The notes: generated from the letters alone by a model not told the origin. 64,000 nt of DNA from Acanthochlamys bracteata (GCA_019914995.1 CM034126.1:6825001-6889000); one strand, 5' to 3'; positions 22,087 through 33,480 are shown, numbered from the stretch's first letter. Numbers and translations: made by a program.

Positions 22087-24900
22087 TCATACACAAGATT
22101 GATACATATATGTCTCTAATGTCCAACTTATCAAATGAATTGAAGAATATTTTACTTGAGTCACCTTAGTAAGTATATCAATCAATTGATGTTCGGATTT
22201 TACAAATAGAAATTGAACAGTTTTGTTTTCGAGTTTCTGTTTGATTAAATGGCGATCCACCTCAATATATTTTGTGAGATCATATTGCATTAGATTATGA
22301 TCAATATTAATAACTGCATTATTCTTTGAAAATAATTTTATGGCAGTTTAACTAATTTCTATAAATAACTATTTTAACCAAAGAAGCTCACAAAAACTTT
22401 GGTCATCTTTCTAAATTCAGTTTATGCATTAAATAATATAACTGCTCTTTATTATAACTCCTCTAAGTGACCATATTATCTCCCATAAAGATAAAATAAT
22501 ATGATGTAGATATTCTTTCGGTAAACTTTTTGCGGAATTAGTATCTATATATCCTTCAATATCAAGATGGTTATTTTTTAGGAAATATAAAGTTTCTTTC
22601 TTAGAGTAGATTTCAAGTAGCTAATAACTACTATTCTTCGATAGGACAATGCATAAAAATTGACTTACCACACTCACCAATCAATAATATCCGATCATAT
22701 TTATGATAAATAAATTAATTTCCTACCAACCTTTGATATCTCTTCTTCTTCGTAGGTATTAATTAGAGTACTCTCCCAAATCATGATTCTAAAATAATAA
22801 GAATTTTAGTTGGTTTACAATTAAGCATCCATTTTTCAGTAATAGGTCCAACAAATACTTCATTTGAAACAAAAAGTACGGTTTTTGATCAAGCACTTCA
22901 ATATATAAGAAATAGTTGAACTTTCTAGATCTTTCATTTCGAATTCCGAGGCTAAGTAGTTCTGCATATTGAAAATATTCTCTACATCATTTTCTGTTGT
23001 TATTATACCATCACCATAAATTGCTAAGATTGTTATCTATTCTTACTGATATTTTAAATGATGTATGGTCTGAATTCCTTTGCTTGAGCCCACTCATATC
23101 GATTGTTATACTGAATCTTTCGAACCATATGCGAGGAGATTGTTTCAATTTATATAATGCTTTTTGCAGTTTACACACTACTCCACTCTGACAACGTACA
23201 GTGTATTCTGGTGAAATATCAATATATCTTACTTGATGTCAACATGAAGAAAGACATTTTTTAAATCAAGTTGATGTAATGGCTACTGGAAGAGATAGTA
23301 GAACTCTACTAGTGTTCAACTTGGCCATTTGTGATAATATTTATTGATAATCTATACCAAACATCTGTGCATATTTTTTGTTGTAAGTCTTACTTTGTGT
23401 CTCGACATAGATCCATCTGTCTTGCATTTTGTCAAGAATACCCATTTATATTTCACTACTTTTTCTTCCATATGGTAATGTTAGAAGAGCCTATATCTCA
23501 TTTTTTTGAAGTGTTTTCATCTCCTCCTTTATTGCTTAAGGCCAGGCCATGTAGGATCTTTTAACGCTCCTTGTACTCTAACGAAAATATGGTAAGAGGA
23601 ATCCTTATTTAGATAGATCTTTACTAGTTTCGATAACTATTCGAATGAAACATAATTGGTAACAGAAAAATTTTTATTTCTTCACACAAAATCTGGTAAG
23701 TATCTGTCTGGTGGAATACCACGATTATACCTAAAAGGTTACTTATAATCAGTAGGCATCCAACATGCTATCAGGAAATGAAGTGGAGAAATTATTTCAA
23801 GGATGTTCTCTTAAGATTAGTTTTCGGTACTTAGAATGAGAGGGTATTTCGTATTCAATCTCGTCATTGCGGTTATCTCCTTCTTCCTATTATGTTTCTA
23901 TCATTATCTGAAAATCATATGCTACTGTTATCGAGGTCATGTTCGGGTCAAATTTCGGTCGTTCTAATTACACTCTTCACATTGTGTCCCCATCTAAAGA
24001 GAGAAAGTGGATAACAGAGAAGAGAAGTGCATATCAAACTCCAAAAAATGTGACATCCATTATGATATAAATGCTTTGGTATAGGATGATACATTTATAT
24101 CCCTTTCTATATGTAACATATACTAAAAAAATGTAAGGAACGGTTTAGGGTTCAAGTTTATTCTGCTAATGTTTATGTAAGTACTTAAATGAGACACTCT
24201 AAAAATACCAGGCGGAAGCATCAAGATCGATTGTAAGGAAACATGATAAGAAAACACCTAAAGTGGAGTTTTAAAGTTGAGTACTCTAAAGAGCATCCGA
24301 TTGAGTAAGTAGATAGCAAAAATGACTACTTCTGTCCACAATTCTGAGGTACGTCTATTCTGATCATGATGGCTATTGTGGTTTCTACAATGTGTTTATT
24401 CTTTCTTTCAGCAACATCATTTTGTTACGGTATTTGCGAGAATATCGTTTGTGAAAAATACTCTAGGTTTGAAAATACTCACTAAAATCACTACTAATAT
24501 ACTCTTCACTATTATCTGAACAAAGAATCTGTATCTCAGTTGAATATTAGATTTGACCTATATTATAAAAGTACGAAATATACCAAATGCATTATATTTA
24601 TATTTCACTAAATAAAGTCTGACTATACGGGTACAATTATTAATAAAAGTCACCAATGCACAAACTCCAGATGAAGTGGGCACAAGGGAAAGTTTCTAAA
24701 CATCTGATGAATTCAACAAAAAGAATCTTAGTCCTACTTAAACTCAAATGATAATAAAGATGATGGATTTTAGCTAGTATGCAAACATCACATTTAAAGT
24801 ATAAGTCATGCAATTTTGGAAACAAATGTGGTACTAAAAATTTCAAATAATTAAAAGAAGGATGGCCCAACCGACGATGCCGTAAACACATTTGTCTCTG
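22087..24900 (-). pseudogene. Ty1/copia integrase-RT-RNase H remnant
   Basis: 24,640-24,891 reads 'RHRRLGHPSFNYLKFL' and 'KCDVCILAK', the HHCC zinc-binding gag-preintegrase motif with both Cys present. About 23,250 reads 'LHQLDLKNVFLH' (RT 'DVKNAFLHG'), about 23,130 reads 'KALYKLKQSPRIWFERF', and about 23,010 reads 'IYGDGIITTENDV', where the YVDD box has lost Val and one Asp. 22,087-22,290 reads 'KYIEVDRHLIKQKL' and 'VKSEHQLIDILTK', the end of the polyprotein. Loss of catalytic residues plus stops shows the enzyme is dead. Confidence 0.85.
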
Positions 24901-25366
24901 TGTTCCAAGGGGTGAGGATTTTATATGATTTGCTTTGCTAAGACTGAAGTCATCAGCATAATTGAAGCCTCCTCTCTATGTATCATGATCAATAATTTAC
25001 TTACTAAAAATATTTTGAAGTAGACAGAAATGACGATATATAGTTCATAATTTGTTAACTTCTCCGTAACCTGTTTTACAGACATTATTTAGTTGGAAGA
25101 GATGGGTCAAGTGTTTGTTGAGCCCTAGCCCTGTAAGGTGATAAAGCTACAACTCCAGCTCATGTGACTAGAGATTACTCCATTAGTATTAGCAATACAA
25201 GTCCATAGTGCTTTAGTAGTATTGATGAGATCACAGAAGGTATATGTTATACGATAAGTTGCCATCGAATCAACTATTCATTCCTAGCAACTATTGTGAG
25301 TAGAATCAAATGAAATATGAGTACAATTACTTGGATCTTTAGTAGTGGGTGCACTATTGGAGTTCA

Positions 25367-25371
25367 AGTTG
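25367..25371. repeat. Target site duplication AGTTG, left
   Basis: AGTTG immediately precedes the left gypsy LTR and is repeated at 29,514-29,518 just after the right LTR. A 5 bp duplication is standard for LTR-element integration. The flanks on both sides are the copia element. Confidence 0.85.
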
Positions 25372-25898
25372 TGATACAACTTAAATTTCTTAGAATACCA
25401 AGTAAAACTACAGCTAAGAAACTAGACTAAAATTCTCAACTTGAATGCCTGCTCCCAGTCATGCACTCCTTTATTTATACGTATAGTGGTTACAATGAAA
25501 ACAAACTCTTCATTAATATAAACTCTTCTGCTTAGAAGTCCTACTGACATCTCCCTACTGATGCAAACTCTCCTACTCAGGAGTCCTACTTACATTTAAT
25601 TCAAACACTAAAATCGCTAATGGACTAAAATATCTAATTGCAAGAGATCTTATTTAGCACCCAGGTGCCTTTTTATTTTTATGCTCTCGTTGTTGCACTT
25701 GGTTCCCCCTTACTGAACCAAGTGCAGCACCACCATGGACTCCTTTGGAGTCCTCAGGGTACACATTCTGGACACTTTCAACAATTGGCCGCCATCCTGG
25801 AACTCCGACAAGGCCTACCTCCAACTTCTTTCTTCACTTCTTCTCTTGTTTTCCTCTAGACTTCTTCTGGTTCGTCCTTATTGCTATTCATCATATCA
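25372..25898 (-). repeat. 3' LTR of gypsy element
   Basis: 527 bp, the same length as the partner at 28,987-29,513. It contains two hairpin-forming palindromes at 25,695-25,725 and 25,737-25,753 that are conserved in the partner. Confidence 0.9.
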
Positions 25899-25911
25899 TT
25901 CCCATTCCCTT
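25899..25911 (-). promoter_or_regulatory. Polypurine tract
   Basis: The minus strand reads 'AAGGGAATGGGAA' directly before the 3' LTR start TGATATGATG, the position and composition of the plus-strand primer tract of an LTR retrotransposon. Confidence 0.75.
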
Positions 25912-25994
25912 GAAATTTTGGCATCGTCCTCGAAGCCAAGTAAAGTAAGCTCCTCGCTTGTAGCAACTTCCGCGAGGATGTCAGTGGAGATTCG

Positions 25995-27028
25995 CTACGC
26001 ATCTTTAAGTTGTGACACATGAAAAACTAGATGTATTCTCAAAGTGGTTGGTAATTGTAGCCGATAAGCGGCAGGTCCCACCGCCTTCTCAATAACAAAA
26101 GACCCATAGTAACGAAAGCGTAGTTTGTGATCTCGCCGTGCAGCCATTGAAGATTGTCGATGAGGTCGGAAAAGACTCGGGTGCCCGATTGGTAGTGCTT
26201 CTCTCTGCACTTCCTGTCAGCTAATTGTTTCATTCAGTTTTGTGCTCTACGCAGCTGTACCTGAAGCTCCCTTAAAATGTCGTTGCGCTCGCGGAGCTAA
26301 GCTCCTAGCTCTCCAGAACGCGTTCTACCCTCTGGAAAAGAAATTAATGGTGGAGGAGGGCGACCATAGACTACTTCAAAGGGAGTTATTTTTGTAGCTG
26401 ACTGTGTACTGGTATTATATGAAAATTCGGCCTAGTAGAGCCACTGAGACCACTTGTGAGGATGATCTCCTACGACACATCGTAGATAAGTTTTCAGTCC
26501 TCTATTTACCACTTCTGATTGTCCATCAGTTTGAGGAAGATACACCGTGCTCATATATAGTAAGGTACCCTGCAGTCTATGCAAATCCTTCCAGAATACG
26601 CTGAGAAACAACGAGTCTCGGTCCGAAACTATTGTTGTTGGGCAACCATAGAGCCTAATTACCTCTTTAGCGAAGACGTTTGCAATGTCGATCGCAGTAT
26701 AAGGGTGTTTCAATGCTATAAAATGTGCATATTTAGAAAAGCGATCAACTATAACAAGGATAGTATCCTTACCTCCTGATGGAGGGAGCCCTTCAATGAA
26801 ATCCATAGCAATATTCGTCCATATGCTCTCAGGTATTGGAAGAGGTTGGAGTAGTCTAGCAGGTCGCAAATAATCTGTTTTTGCACGGGTGCAGGTGGAA
26901 CAGGCTGCAATGTAATTCCTTACATCTTTGGCCATCCCGGACCAGTAGAATTGTTGTGTCAGTCTCTTGAAAGTGCGAAATTCTCCACCATGTCCCCCTC
27001 CTGCAGAGTTATGGGCTTCGAATAACAA
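25995..27028 (-). pseudogene. Ty3/gypsy integrase
   Basis: The 26,432-27,028 frame is open for 198 codons. It starts with the zinc-binding segment ('HNSAGGGHGGEFRTFKRL', then 'CSTCTRAK'), runs into the catalytic core ('MDFIEGLPPSGGKDTILVIV', 'DRFSKYAHFIALKH') and reaches 'TTIVSDRDSLFLSVFWKDL' and 'YLPQTDGQSEVVNRGL', so the D, D and E positions of the core are all visible. A stop or frameshift follows. The C-terminal 'VAYRLQLP'-like piece ('AAYRLQLPTTLRIHLVFHVS') is in 25,995-26,210. One of the better preserved retroelement domains in the window. Confidence 0.85.
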
Positions 27029-27112
27029 TTGCGTCCGTATGGAAGGATTAGCTGGAACTCATATACGGTTGTTGCATATCAGGATCCCGCTGGAAATCCT
27101 CCAATCTGGATG

Positions 27113-27657
27113 TCACCCAATAGTGGTTGTCTTCATTATCTCGTCCAGAGTTGAATCTTGTTGCTGAGCTATACGAAAACCATCCCAGAACGAAGGTTGG
27201 ATGGTAGTGAAAGCCACCAAGGTTGCACTTGGCATTCGGGACAAGGCATCTACTATAATGTTTTCTGTCTCGTATCTATACTCAATTCGATAATCGTAGC
27301 CTAGTAACTTTACTAGCCATTTATGTTGGTCGGGTGTAGTTAGACACTGCTCCAATAGGTACTTGAGACTCCAATGATTAGTTTTGATGGTGAAGCGCTG
27401 CCCGAGGAGGTAAGGCCTCCATCGTTGCACAGCCATTAGTTCTCTTCATACGTAGACTTGGCTAAAGCCGTCGGACATAGGGCCTTACTAAAGAAAGCCA
27501 CAAGCCGACTGTTCTGAGTCAAAACAGCGCCAATTCCCTTAGCTAAGTGATCCGAAATAAATTTGTGCGAACTACCCGAATCAATCAATACAAACACCTC
27601 TTGTCTTTTAATTTTTCCTACAATGCGAAGAGTTTGAGGTCCAACCATACCGTTCAT
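27113..27657 (-). pseudogene. Gypsy protease joined in frame to RNase H, RT deleted
   Basis: The 27,436-27,657 frame begins with protease motif 'VLIDSGSSHKFIS' and passes after 'DHLAK' straight into 'GIGAVLTQNSRLVAFFSKAL', an RNase H segment normally several hundred residues downstream. RNase H continues in 27,113-27,436 ('QRFTIKTNHWSLKYLLEQ', then 'YETENIIVDALSRMP'). The reverse transcriptase and its FVDD box are missing. The junction lies near 27,535-27,545 and keeps the frame across it. A stop separates the two frames at 27,436. Confidence 0.8.
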
Positions 27658-27949
27658 GGCTCTAAGGGACAGTGGGGCATCTTCTGCTAGCTCCTCCTCT
27701 TCGGTTATTTCGTCGTCGTTCTCCTCCAGTGGGTTGCTGATAGAAATTGAGTATAACCGAGTAGAGCATTTATGTCCATGCTCATATTTGTCGTCATAAT
27801 AAAAACATAGCCCCTTTGAGCGTCGAGCATAATATCAGCCACTGATAGTGAGGATGTTTTTTGCCTCAAGCTTTGCATATTGCTGTTAGAAACTGAGGTG
27901 CTCACTGCTCCATATCCCGTAGTTCTACTGGTTGTATAAGGGTTTAAGC

Positions 27950-28560
27950 TTTACTGCTGTGAGTTGCTCAATTTATTGTGTTGCTGGCTGGGTTTAACTA
28001 AAAAATTATGCTCATACATCCTTGCTAGTAGGTATGCTATTTGTATATCATTGGGTCTCGATGTCATGATATCCATTGCCAACCTTTGGGAGAACCCTCC
28101 ATAAAATCTTCCTATCAAATCGTCCTCTTTGGTGTTGGCAGGCAAACCCTAAGTTCCTCAAAGGCGGTTAGATACTCACTTAGAGAACCCGTTTGTCGAA
28201 GCTGGTGCATAAAGTAACTGGGATTTCTGAACGCCAAAGGGTCAAAACGCCTCATTATTATGGCTGATCACGTTTGAAATTTTAATACCACCTGTTAGCC
28301 TCGCCCTATAGGTGCATAATGGCTATCTCCACTTGTTCCCAATGAGGAATACGATTGAAGTTAAAGTATTTATCAGCGGAGTACATCCACTCTGTTGGTT
28401 CTGATCCGTCAAAGAATTGAAACTTGTATCTTTCCTTATTCCCTTGGTTATAGTGCTCAGGATAATATGCAGTTTGTTGGTTATTTCTGGTGGCTGTTTG
28501 GTTTGGGTCCTCAAAGTTTCTTTGCTGGTTTTGTCTGGATGGGGTTGAATAGTTCATTGG
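27950..28560 (-). pseudogene. Ty3/gypsy gag
   Basis: 28,306-28,557 reads 'QFFDGSEPTEWMYSADKYF', the start of a plant gypsy capsid (usual 'FDGTDPxGWLFRAEQYF'), with 'WEQVEIAIMHL' following. 27,951-28,145 contains 'EDDLIGRFYGGFSQRLAMDI', the capsid C-terminal segment. Frames are interrupted between. A Gln/Asn-rich N-terminal stretch precedes the capsid. Confidence 0.7.
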
Positions 28561-28970
28561 CCAGCTGAAACGGGAGGCTGTTTCAAGGGTGCAAGGGGTG
28601 TTCAGCGCTGATCTTGGCTGTTCGGGTTAGGTGTATGATGAAAAACACTATTCTCTACTTGGGATTGTTTGTTCGGATTTTGTTTTTCTGGTGGACCAAG
28701 GCTATGTGAGTCTTGCATCCCTCCACGCTGCATACCTAATATCATGTCCATGAACCGGTCGACTTTCTCTACAAGGTATCCAGTTGAGAAATTCTTCTTT
28801 CCATGTTGTCTAGGCGAACCTGATGGTTAGCCTCTTCCTAACTTTTCTCTGATCTAGCAGAGGTTGGTGATGGTGATCTCAGCATGTTGTTTCCAGTGGT
28901 AATAGTGGATGATGATTCTAGGGTGTGGGGGGAATCGGGTGTAGCAGCTCCCTTGTTCTTCATAAATCTG

Positions 28971-28983
28971 GGCTCTGGTACCA
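28971..28983 (-). promoter_or_regulatory. Primer binding site of gypsy element
   Basis: The minus strand reads 'TGGTACCAGAGCC', one mismatch from the initiator-Met-tRNA-complementary site, three bases from the 5' LTR edge at 28,987. Confidence 0.8.
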
Positions 28984-28986
28984 AAT

Positions 28987-29513
28987 TGATACAACTTAGA
29001 TTTCTAAGAATACTAAGTAGAACTACAGCTGAGAAACTAGATTAAAATTCTCAACTTGAATTCCTACTCCAAGTCATGCACTCCTTTATTTATACGTATA
29101 GTGGTTGCAATGAAAACAAACTCTTCACTAATACAAACTCTTCTGCTTAGAAGTCCTACTAACATTTCCCTACTGATGCAAACTCTCCTACTCAGGAGTC
29201 CTACTTATATTTAATTCAAACACTAAAATCCCTAATGGACTAAAACACCTAATTGCAAGAGATCTTATTTGGCACCCAGGTGTCTTTTTATTTTTATGCT
29301 CCCGTTGCTGCACTTGGTTCCCCCTTACTGAACCAAGTGCAGCACCACCATGGACTCCTTTGGAGTCCTCAAGGTACACATCTTGGGCACTTTCCATATT
29401 TGGTCGCCATCCTGGAACTCTAGCGAGGCCTATCTTGAACTTCTTTCTTCACTTCTTCTCTTGTTTTTCTCTGGACTTCCTCTGGTTCGTCCTTATTGTT
29501 GTCCATCATATCA
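28987..29513 (-). repeat. 5' LTR of gypsy element
   Basis: 527 bp partner of 25,372-25,898, starting TGATACAACTTA and ending CATCATATCA. Both hairpin palindromes are preserved (29,310-29,340 for the first). AGTTG follows at 29,514-29,518. Confidence 0.9.
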
Positions 29514-30560
29514 AGTTGCTTAGTCAGTCGACCTATGAAATAAAAGATGATTGGAGTTCTGTATTTCTCACAACGGATTGGTCGATACAACTACTATCGA
29601 CAACATTACGTTATTTTTTAGCTTTAAACTCGTTCCACCATTTTGGATATGTGTAAGGTTTAAACAATATGTTGTGTGTATGTTTGCCTTTCCATAGTGT
29701 GTGCACCAACCCCTTTTGATTGTGTTTCACCTTCGAAATTGCAATTTGGCTTTCCTGCATTTGACCTGGTCTTTATGATATTATGAGAAGGTACCATCTG
29801 AAATTTAGATGACTTGCTTCTTCCATTAGAAACCATAGCTAAGTCAGTTGGAACTTTGTTTCTGTCATAATTATAGGCTACCTTATGTCTTGTTTTTTAT
29901 AAAGAGTATATGCTTACTCTTGTTGTAGAAATTTCTATGATCTGAAGGATGACACTATGTACTTTATCAAGATGATCATTACGCCCATAAAGAAAAGTGT
30001 ACACTCGATCTTGTTCTAGCATAGAATTGTCCTTCTATATATCTATTTCAAACTCTATTAGATTAGAATCACGAAAATATATCTCCTCTCACAAAGTATG
30101 GAGTATTACATTATGCTTCAATAGATCTTGCGGCTTGTCACATTTGGCTCACGTGCTTTTTGAGATGATATCCTTGGGAGATGTTGATGCCCTTAAATAA
30201 ATTATGGCGGTAGCATTCCATACATCCTTAGCAATAGAGAATCAAATAAAATCACTAATTATAGTAGGATTAATATAGTTAATTAATCACCCCATCACAA
30301 TTGAATTTTCAATTCTTCATTTTCTGAAGGTTAAGACGGTAGTCAGAGATCATGGAAAATCTTCTTTAATATATCCTAATTTAATTTTTAACAGAGATAT
30401 GCATTATTGCAACTTGGGGCCATAAAATATATTTGGTGTCATCGAACTTGATACTAATTTGAACATCATAAATTGGATTCTGATTTTGAGTGTAAAGTAG
30501 CAACTTCGACATCCATGCTGTCAAGTCCTCTAACATAGAGTTTATGCCATTTGTGATGGT
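29514..30560 (-). pseudogene. Ty1/copia gag remnant (5' part of the split element)
   Basis: On the minus strand about 30,400-30,480 reads 'YILWPQVAIMHISVKN', the copia Gag motif 'NYxxWSRxxxxxIKGR'. About 30,200-30,350 reads 'NSIVMG'- and 'IAKDVWNAT'-like segments, the usual 'SWLLNSM' and 'TAKEVWDA' region, in shifting frames. It joins collinearly with the integrase part across the gypsy insertion. Confidence 0.6.
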
Positions 30561-30569
30561 TTCAGTTTG

Positions 30570-31300
30570 TGGTTGTTAGAGAATGCCCAAAAATTTTTCA
30601 AACCAATCTGAAATTACTCACCATGTCCAATAAGCTTAGTCTAAGTTAGTCTAGCAAATTCGGCCTAGTAGACTTAACCCAACGAGAAGACCTAATGGAT
30701 TTAGCCCAAATAACCAAGCTGCGTATAGCCCAAACTATGCTAGGTGGATCAAAGGAGGCGGTGTGAATGGCAGAATAGCGGTAATGGCGAGAGATTGGGT
30801 CATATTGTTAGTTGGTGAGGCGAAGCCAACGGCGATGCGAAGCGGTGAAACAAACTGCATAAAGCGGGTTGGATGTGGTAGGCGCTAATGATTGGCAAGG
30901 GCAAAGTTCAAATCTGATCAGCGAGATAGCAAAGTCAGAGGCAAACTCGGGTCTGATTGGTGAGGCAATGAAGGCAAAGCATCACAAAGAAAAAATCCGG
31001 TGTAGAGTGAAAAGTCCAGTCTATCGAAGGCAAGTGATCAGGCGCAACTATTGCCGGTGACGTCTGACGGTGGCAACGGCAGGCCTAATGACGGTGGTGT
31101 GTTGTACCTAATGACGGTAGTGGCGGCAGGTTAATGATAGCAACGACGAATTCGAATATAATTCTTAGTTACAGTGCTTCGGGTGTAATACGATTTCTGT
31201 TACAGTAGGGATCTAGTACAGTAGATTTTGGTGAAATTTGATATCCGAATGATCTAATTAAATTTCAGTAAAATTTACCGGATGACGATCTGATATAAGA
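30570..31300. other. Unassigned GC-richer insert inside copia leader
   Basis: Sequence with 'ggcgatgcgaagcggtg'- and 'aatgacggtggtg' / 'aatgacggtagtgg'-type repeated words separates copia gag from its PBS. It starts near 'TGTTAGAGAATGCCC', which could be an LTR start. No partner copy and no protein were recognised. Confidence 0.3.
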
Positions 31301-31309
31301 TTAGAGTTA

Positions 31310-31560
31310 TTTTAGGTGTGCTTATTGAAAATAAGCTTTTCTAAAAAAGATAGTTTTTTAAAAAATTTTGAAAATAAGTCCAATTTTTTATTTTAAAATA
31401 ATAATAATAATAATAATAATTACTAATAGGATCTCATGACGTAAATTTTTTTTTGCATTTTCTCAAATTTAAAAAATAATTCTGTAAAATATTTTAGAAA
31501 TTTAACTAGAAAATATGAAATAAAAAATTAGAGTGAAAAAAAATGATAAACTCTTCGAAA
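31310..31560. mobile_element. AT-rich MITE copy, with (TAA)n tract
   Basis: Starts 'ggtgtgcttattgaaaataagc', carries '(ata)n' near 31,388-31,418 and 'tctgtaaaatattttagaa', the last nearly identical to 'ttataaaatattttagaag' at 53,420-53,440. Member of the dispersed MITE family. Confidence 0.5.
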
Positions 31561-31590
31561 TATTCTCTTAGATTAGGGCTTCTATTTATA

Positions 31591-31601
31591 CTCTGATATC
31601 A
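31591..31601 (-). promoter_or_regulatory. PBS-like site of copia element
   Basis: The minus strand reads 'TGATATCAGAG', near the initiator-Met-tRNA primer site, ten bases inside the right LTR edge. Confidence 0.45.
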
Positions 31602-31611
31602 TATTTCAAGG

Positions 31612-31699
31612 TGAAATCATATTTTCTTATTAACTGATACGAGACTAATTTACATATTATACATGTGTCCACGTTGGATTATATTATAAAATCAACTCA
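31612..31699 (-). repeat. 5' LTR of copia element (about 88 bp)
   Basis: Begins 'TGAAATCATATTTTCTTATT' and ends 'ATAAAATCAACTCA'. Partner of 21,992-22,077. Confidence 0.55.
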
Positions 31700-32415
31700 C
31701 CGTAAATGTTTAAAGCAAATGTCAACTTTTAGTTAGAGAATTGTACTAACTTGTACCTTATTAGTGATAAGAGGATGCCTTTGCACCTTTTCTTGATAAC
31801 ATATTACAATAACCTTACAATGCATTTTCTATTAGCTCCCGGTCTTTACAACATTCATCCTGATCTTGGTCCGAAGCTCTGTGTCTACCATAGAAATATG
31901 ATGTAGAGAGCATCATGGTCTGTTAACAAGTGCTGATGGAATTTGCTAGTTAATACGAGTTTAGTGTGAAGCCGACCACATTATTTTGTCCATTGGTTTT
32001 GAAATAACAAACATATCAAACTTGAGGGTCCACATCTTCCTCGATATTTTTTCTAAATTTTTCGTTTTAATTTATCTGCTGCTTCTGATCAAAGAACTCA
32101 TCACAATCCAAGATTGTCCACCAGTAAAAAAGAATGAAAGGAAGTTTCTATAAAGCTTCAGAGCGTGGAACCTATATACTCCTACTGCAAGCTGAAAGAA
32201 AAGAAGCTGTCCCTCTCCACGTACGCTTCTTTTTTCAGGAAAAATACGTTTCACCACCCCCTTAGTCCCTTTCATTGTGTTAACTCAGTACCATTTCCCT
32301 TAGACTGAAGACTCTTTAGCTCACTAACCAACTCCATATCCTAACACTGTATGTTTAAAATGATTATGATTGTTTATCTTGCTTTCTAAAGGTTCATTTA
32401 CTTTTTTATGTTTTT
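31700..32415. other. No recognisable gene
   Basis: Mixed AT-rich sequence. The minus frame 32,072-32,275 matches no family known to me. Confidence 0.5.
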
Positions 32416-33480
32416 CTTTTTTTTTTTTGTATCTTTTAAATATCAATGGCGGACTGCTCCACTACTTCATTTCAAAGCTGGAGCAACAAATACAAAACCA
32501 AGTATTTATCCCACTTGAATTGGTTAAGCTATATGGATCTATTTTTTCCATTCCATTTCGGAAGTTGGAGCGTTATAACTAATTTAATCAAGTTTGATTT
32601 TCAGTTTTGCCAAATTCTGGCACCTAGAAGTATGATTTATACCGTGCATTTCATTTATGGTAAATCCTTTATGCAGGATTCATTTGAACTTGAGAAAGTT
32701 TTTCATAAGGAAATGATGGGTGGCTAAACATCAAAGGTCCTGGTTGAGAGAAAATTTAGCTGAAGAGTAAACTTATGGTGCAGCTGCCCTATAGTTGGTG
32801 TTAAAAGAACTTCTCAAGATTTGCATTATGATGGTGAGGGTACTATATATAATAGCCATTTACCAAATAATTAAATCTATTAGTTATCGTAGTTCAAGAA
32901 AAACTCTCACCTAGATGTATTCCTTGACAGACTGCTGCATATATCCGAATTTCTAATTTTCATCCTTTCTGCGATATTTCATGCATTGAGACAAAGGCAG
33001 GTTATTATGATGATATGTTCACTGCAAAACCTGATCCAGCAAACATTGTTATTCCTAATTCAGGTGTTTGCTCAAATTTGATGCTGAACGGTCCAAGCGT
33101 GTCTAATGAATCTTTAGTTCCTAATGATTTGTGGGCCTGTATCATGTGGTTTTTCCTTTCTAGTTATGGCTGGGTGGGGGCTGCTCTTTGATCTCGCTTC
33201 TTCTGGCACTACTCTACCCCCCATGGGAGGGCCTATTCTTCATTTCCTTTCCAGAAATAATTCAGAACTCAGACAGATTTCTATGTCTTTTGGTGCACTG
33301 TCATTTATTCCTTTCCATTCATTCAAATGAAAACACTGGTGCAATCCAAGTACTTCCAAGATGTCACTTGTGCTTGCTAATAATGACACAGAATCTTTAC
33401 CAACTTGTAGAATCTACAGTCTTAGGAAGGATTTTTCCTGTATTTAGTTTGCTTCAACCAAAATAACACATGTAGGTGTA
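32416..33480 (+). pseudogene. Relic of an unidentified host gene
   Basis: Plus-strand blocks with protein-like composition: 32,446-32,727 (93 codons, 'TTSFQSWSNKYKTKYLSHL'); about 32,740-32,870, including 'SQDLHYDGEGTIYNSHLPNN' before a stop; and about 32,995-33,185 reading 'AGYYDDMFTAKPDPANIVIP' and 'NDLWACIMWFF', ended by a frameshift near 33,185. They look like decayed exons of one gene, possibly truncated at both ends by transposons. I do not recognise the family. Confidence 0.4.

Larger units (their letters stand above)
25372..29513 (-). mobile_element. Complete-ended Ty3/gypsy element lacking RT (4,142 bp)
   Basis: Two direct 527 bp LTRs start TGATACAACTTA and end CATCATATCA, flanked by the duplication AGTTG. 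On the minus strand follow a PBS (28,971-28,983), gag (28,560-27,950), protease fused directly to RNase H (27,657-27,113), integrase (27,028-26,432), integrase C-terminus (26,233-25,995) and a polypurine tract (25,899-25,911). Reverse transcriptase is absent, so the copy could only move using enzymes of relatives. About 43 differences between the LTRs (near 8 percent, counted by eye, mostly transitions) make it fairly old. Confidence 0.9.
21992..31699 (-). mobile_element. Ty1/copia retrotransposon (minus) hosting a gypsy insertion
   Basis: Matching ends at 21,992-22,077 and 31,612-31,699 form a very short LTR pair. Between them on the minus strand are a PBS-like site (31,591), gag remnant (about 29,900-30,480), gag-preintegrase/integrase (24,640-25,000), RT (about 22,980-23,560) and RNase H tail (22,087-22,290). 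A complete gypsy element occupies 25,372-29,513. An extra roughly 1 kb with no copia motif lies between gag and the PBS (30,570-31,560). Frames are broken throughout. Confidence 0.75.

Noticed and set aside
25638-26022. Overlapping plus-strand frames in the gypsy 3' LTR
   Set aside because: They fall in LTR and antisense integrase sequence and share no protein motif.
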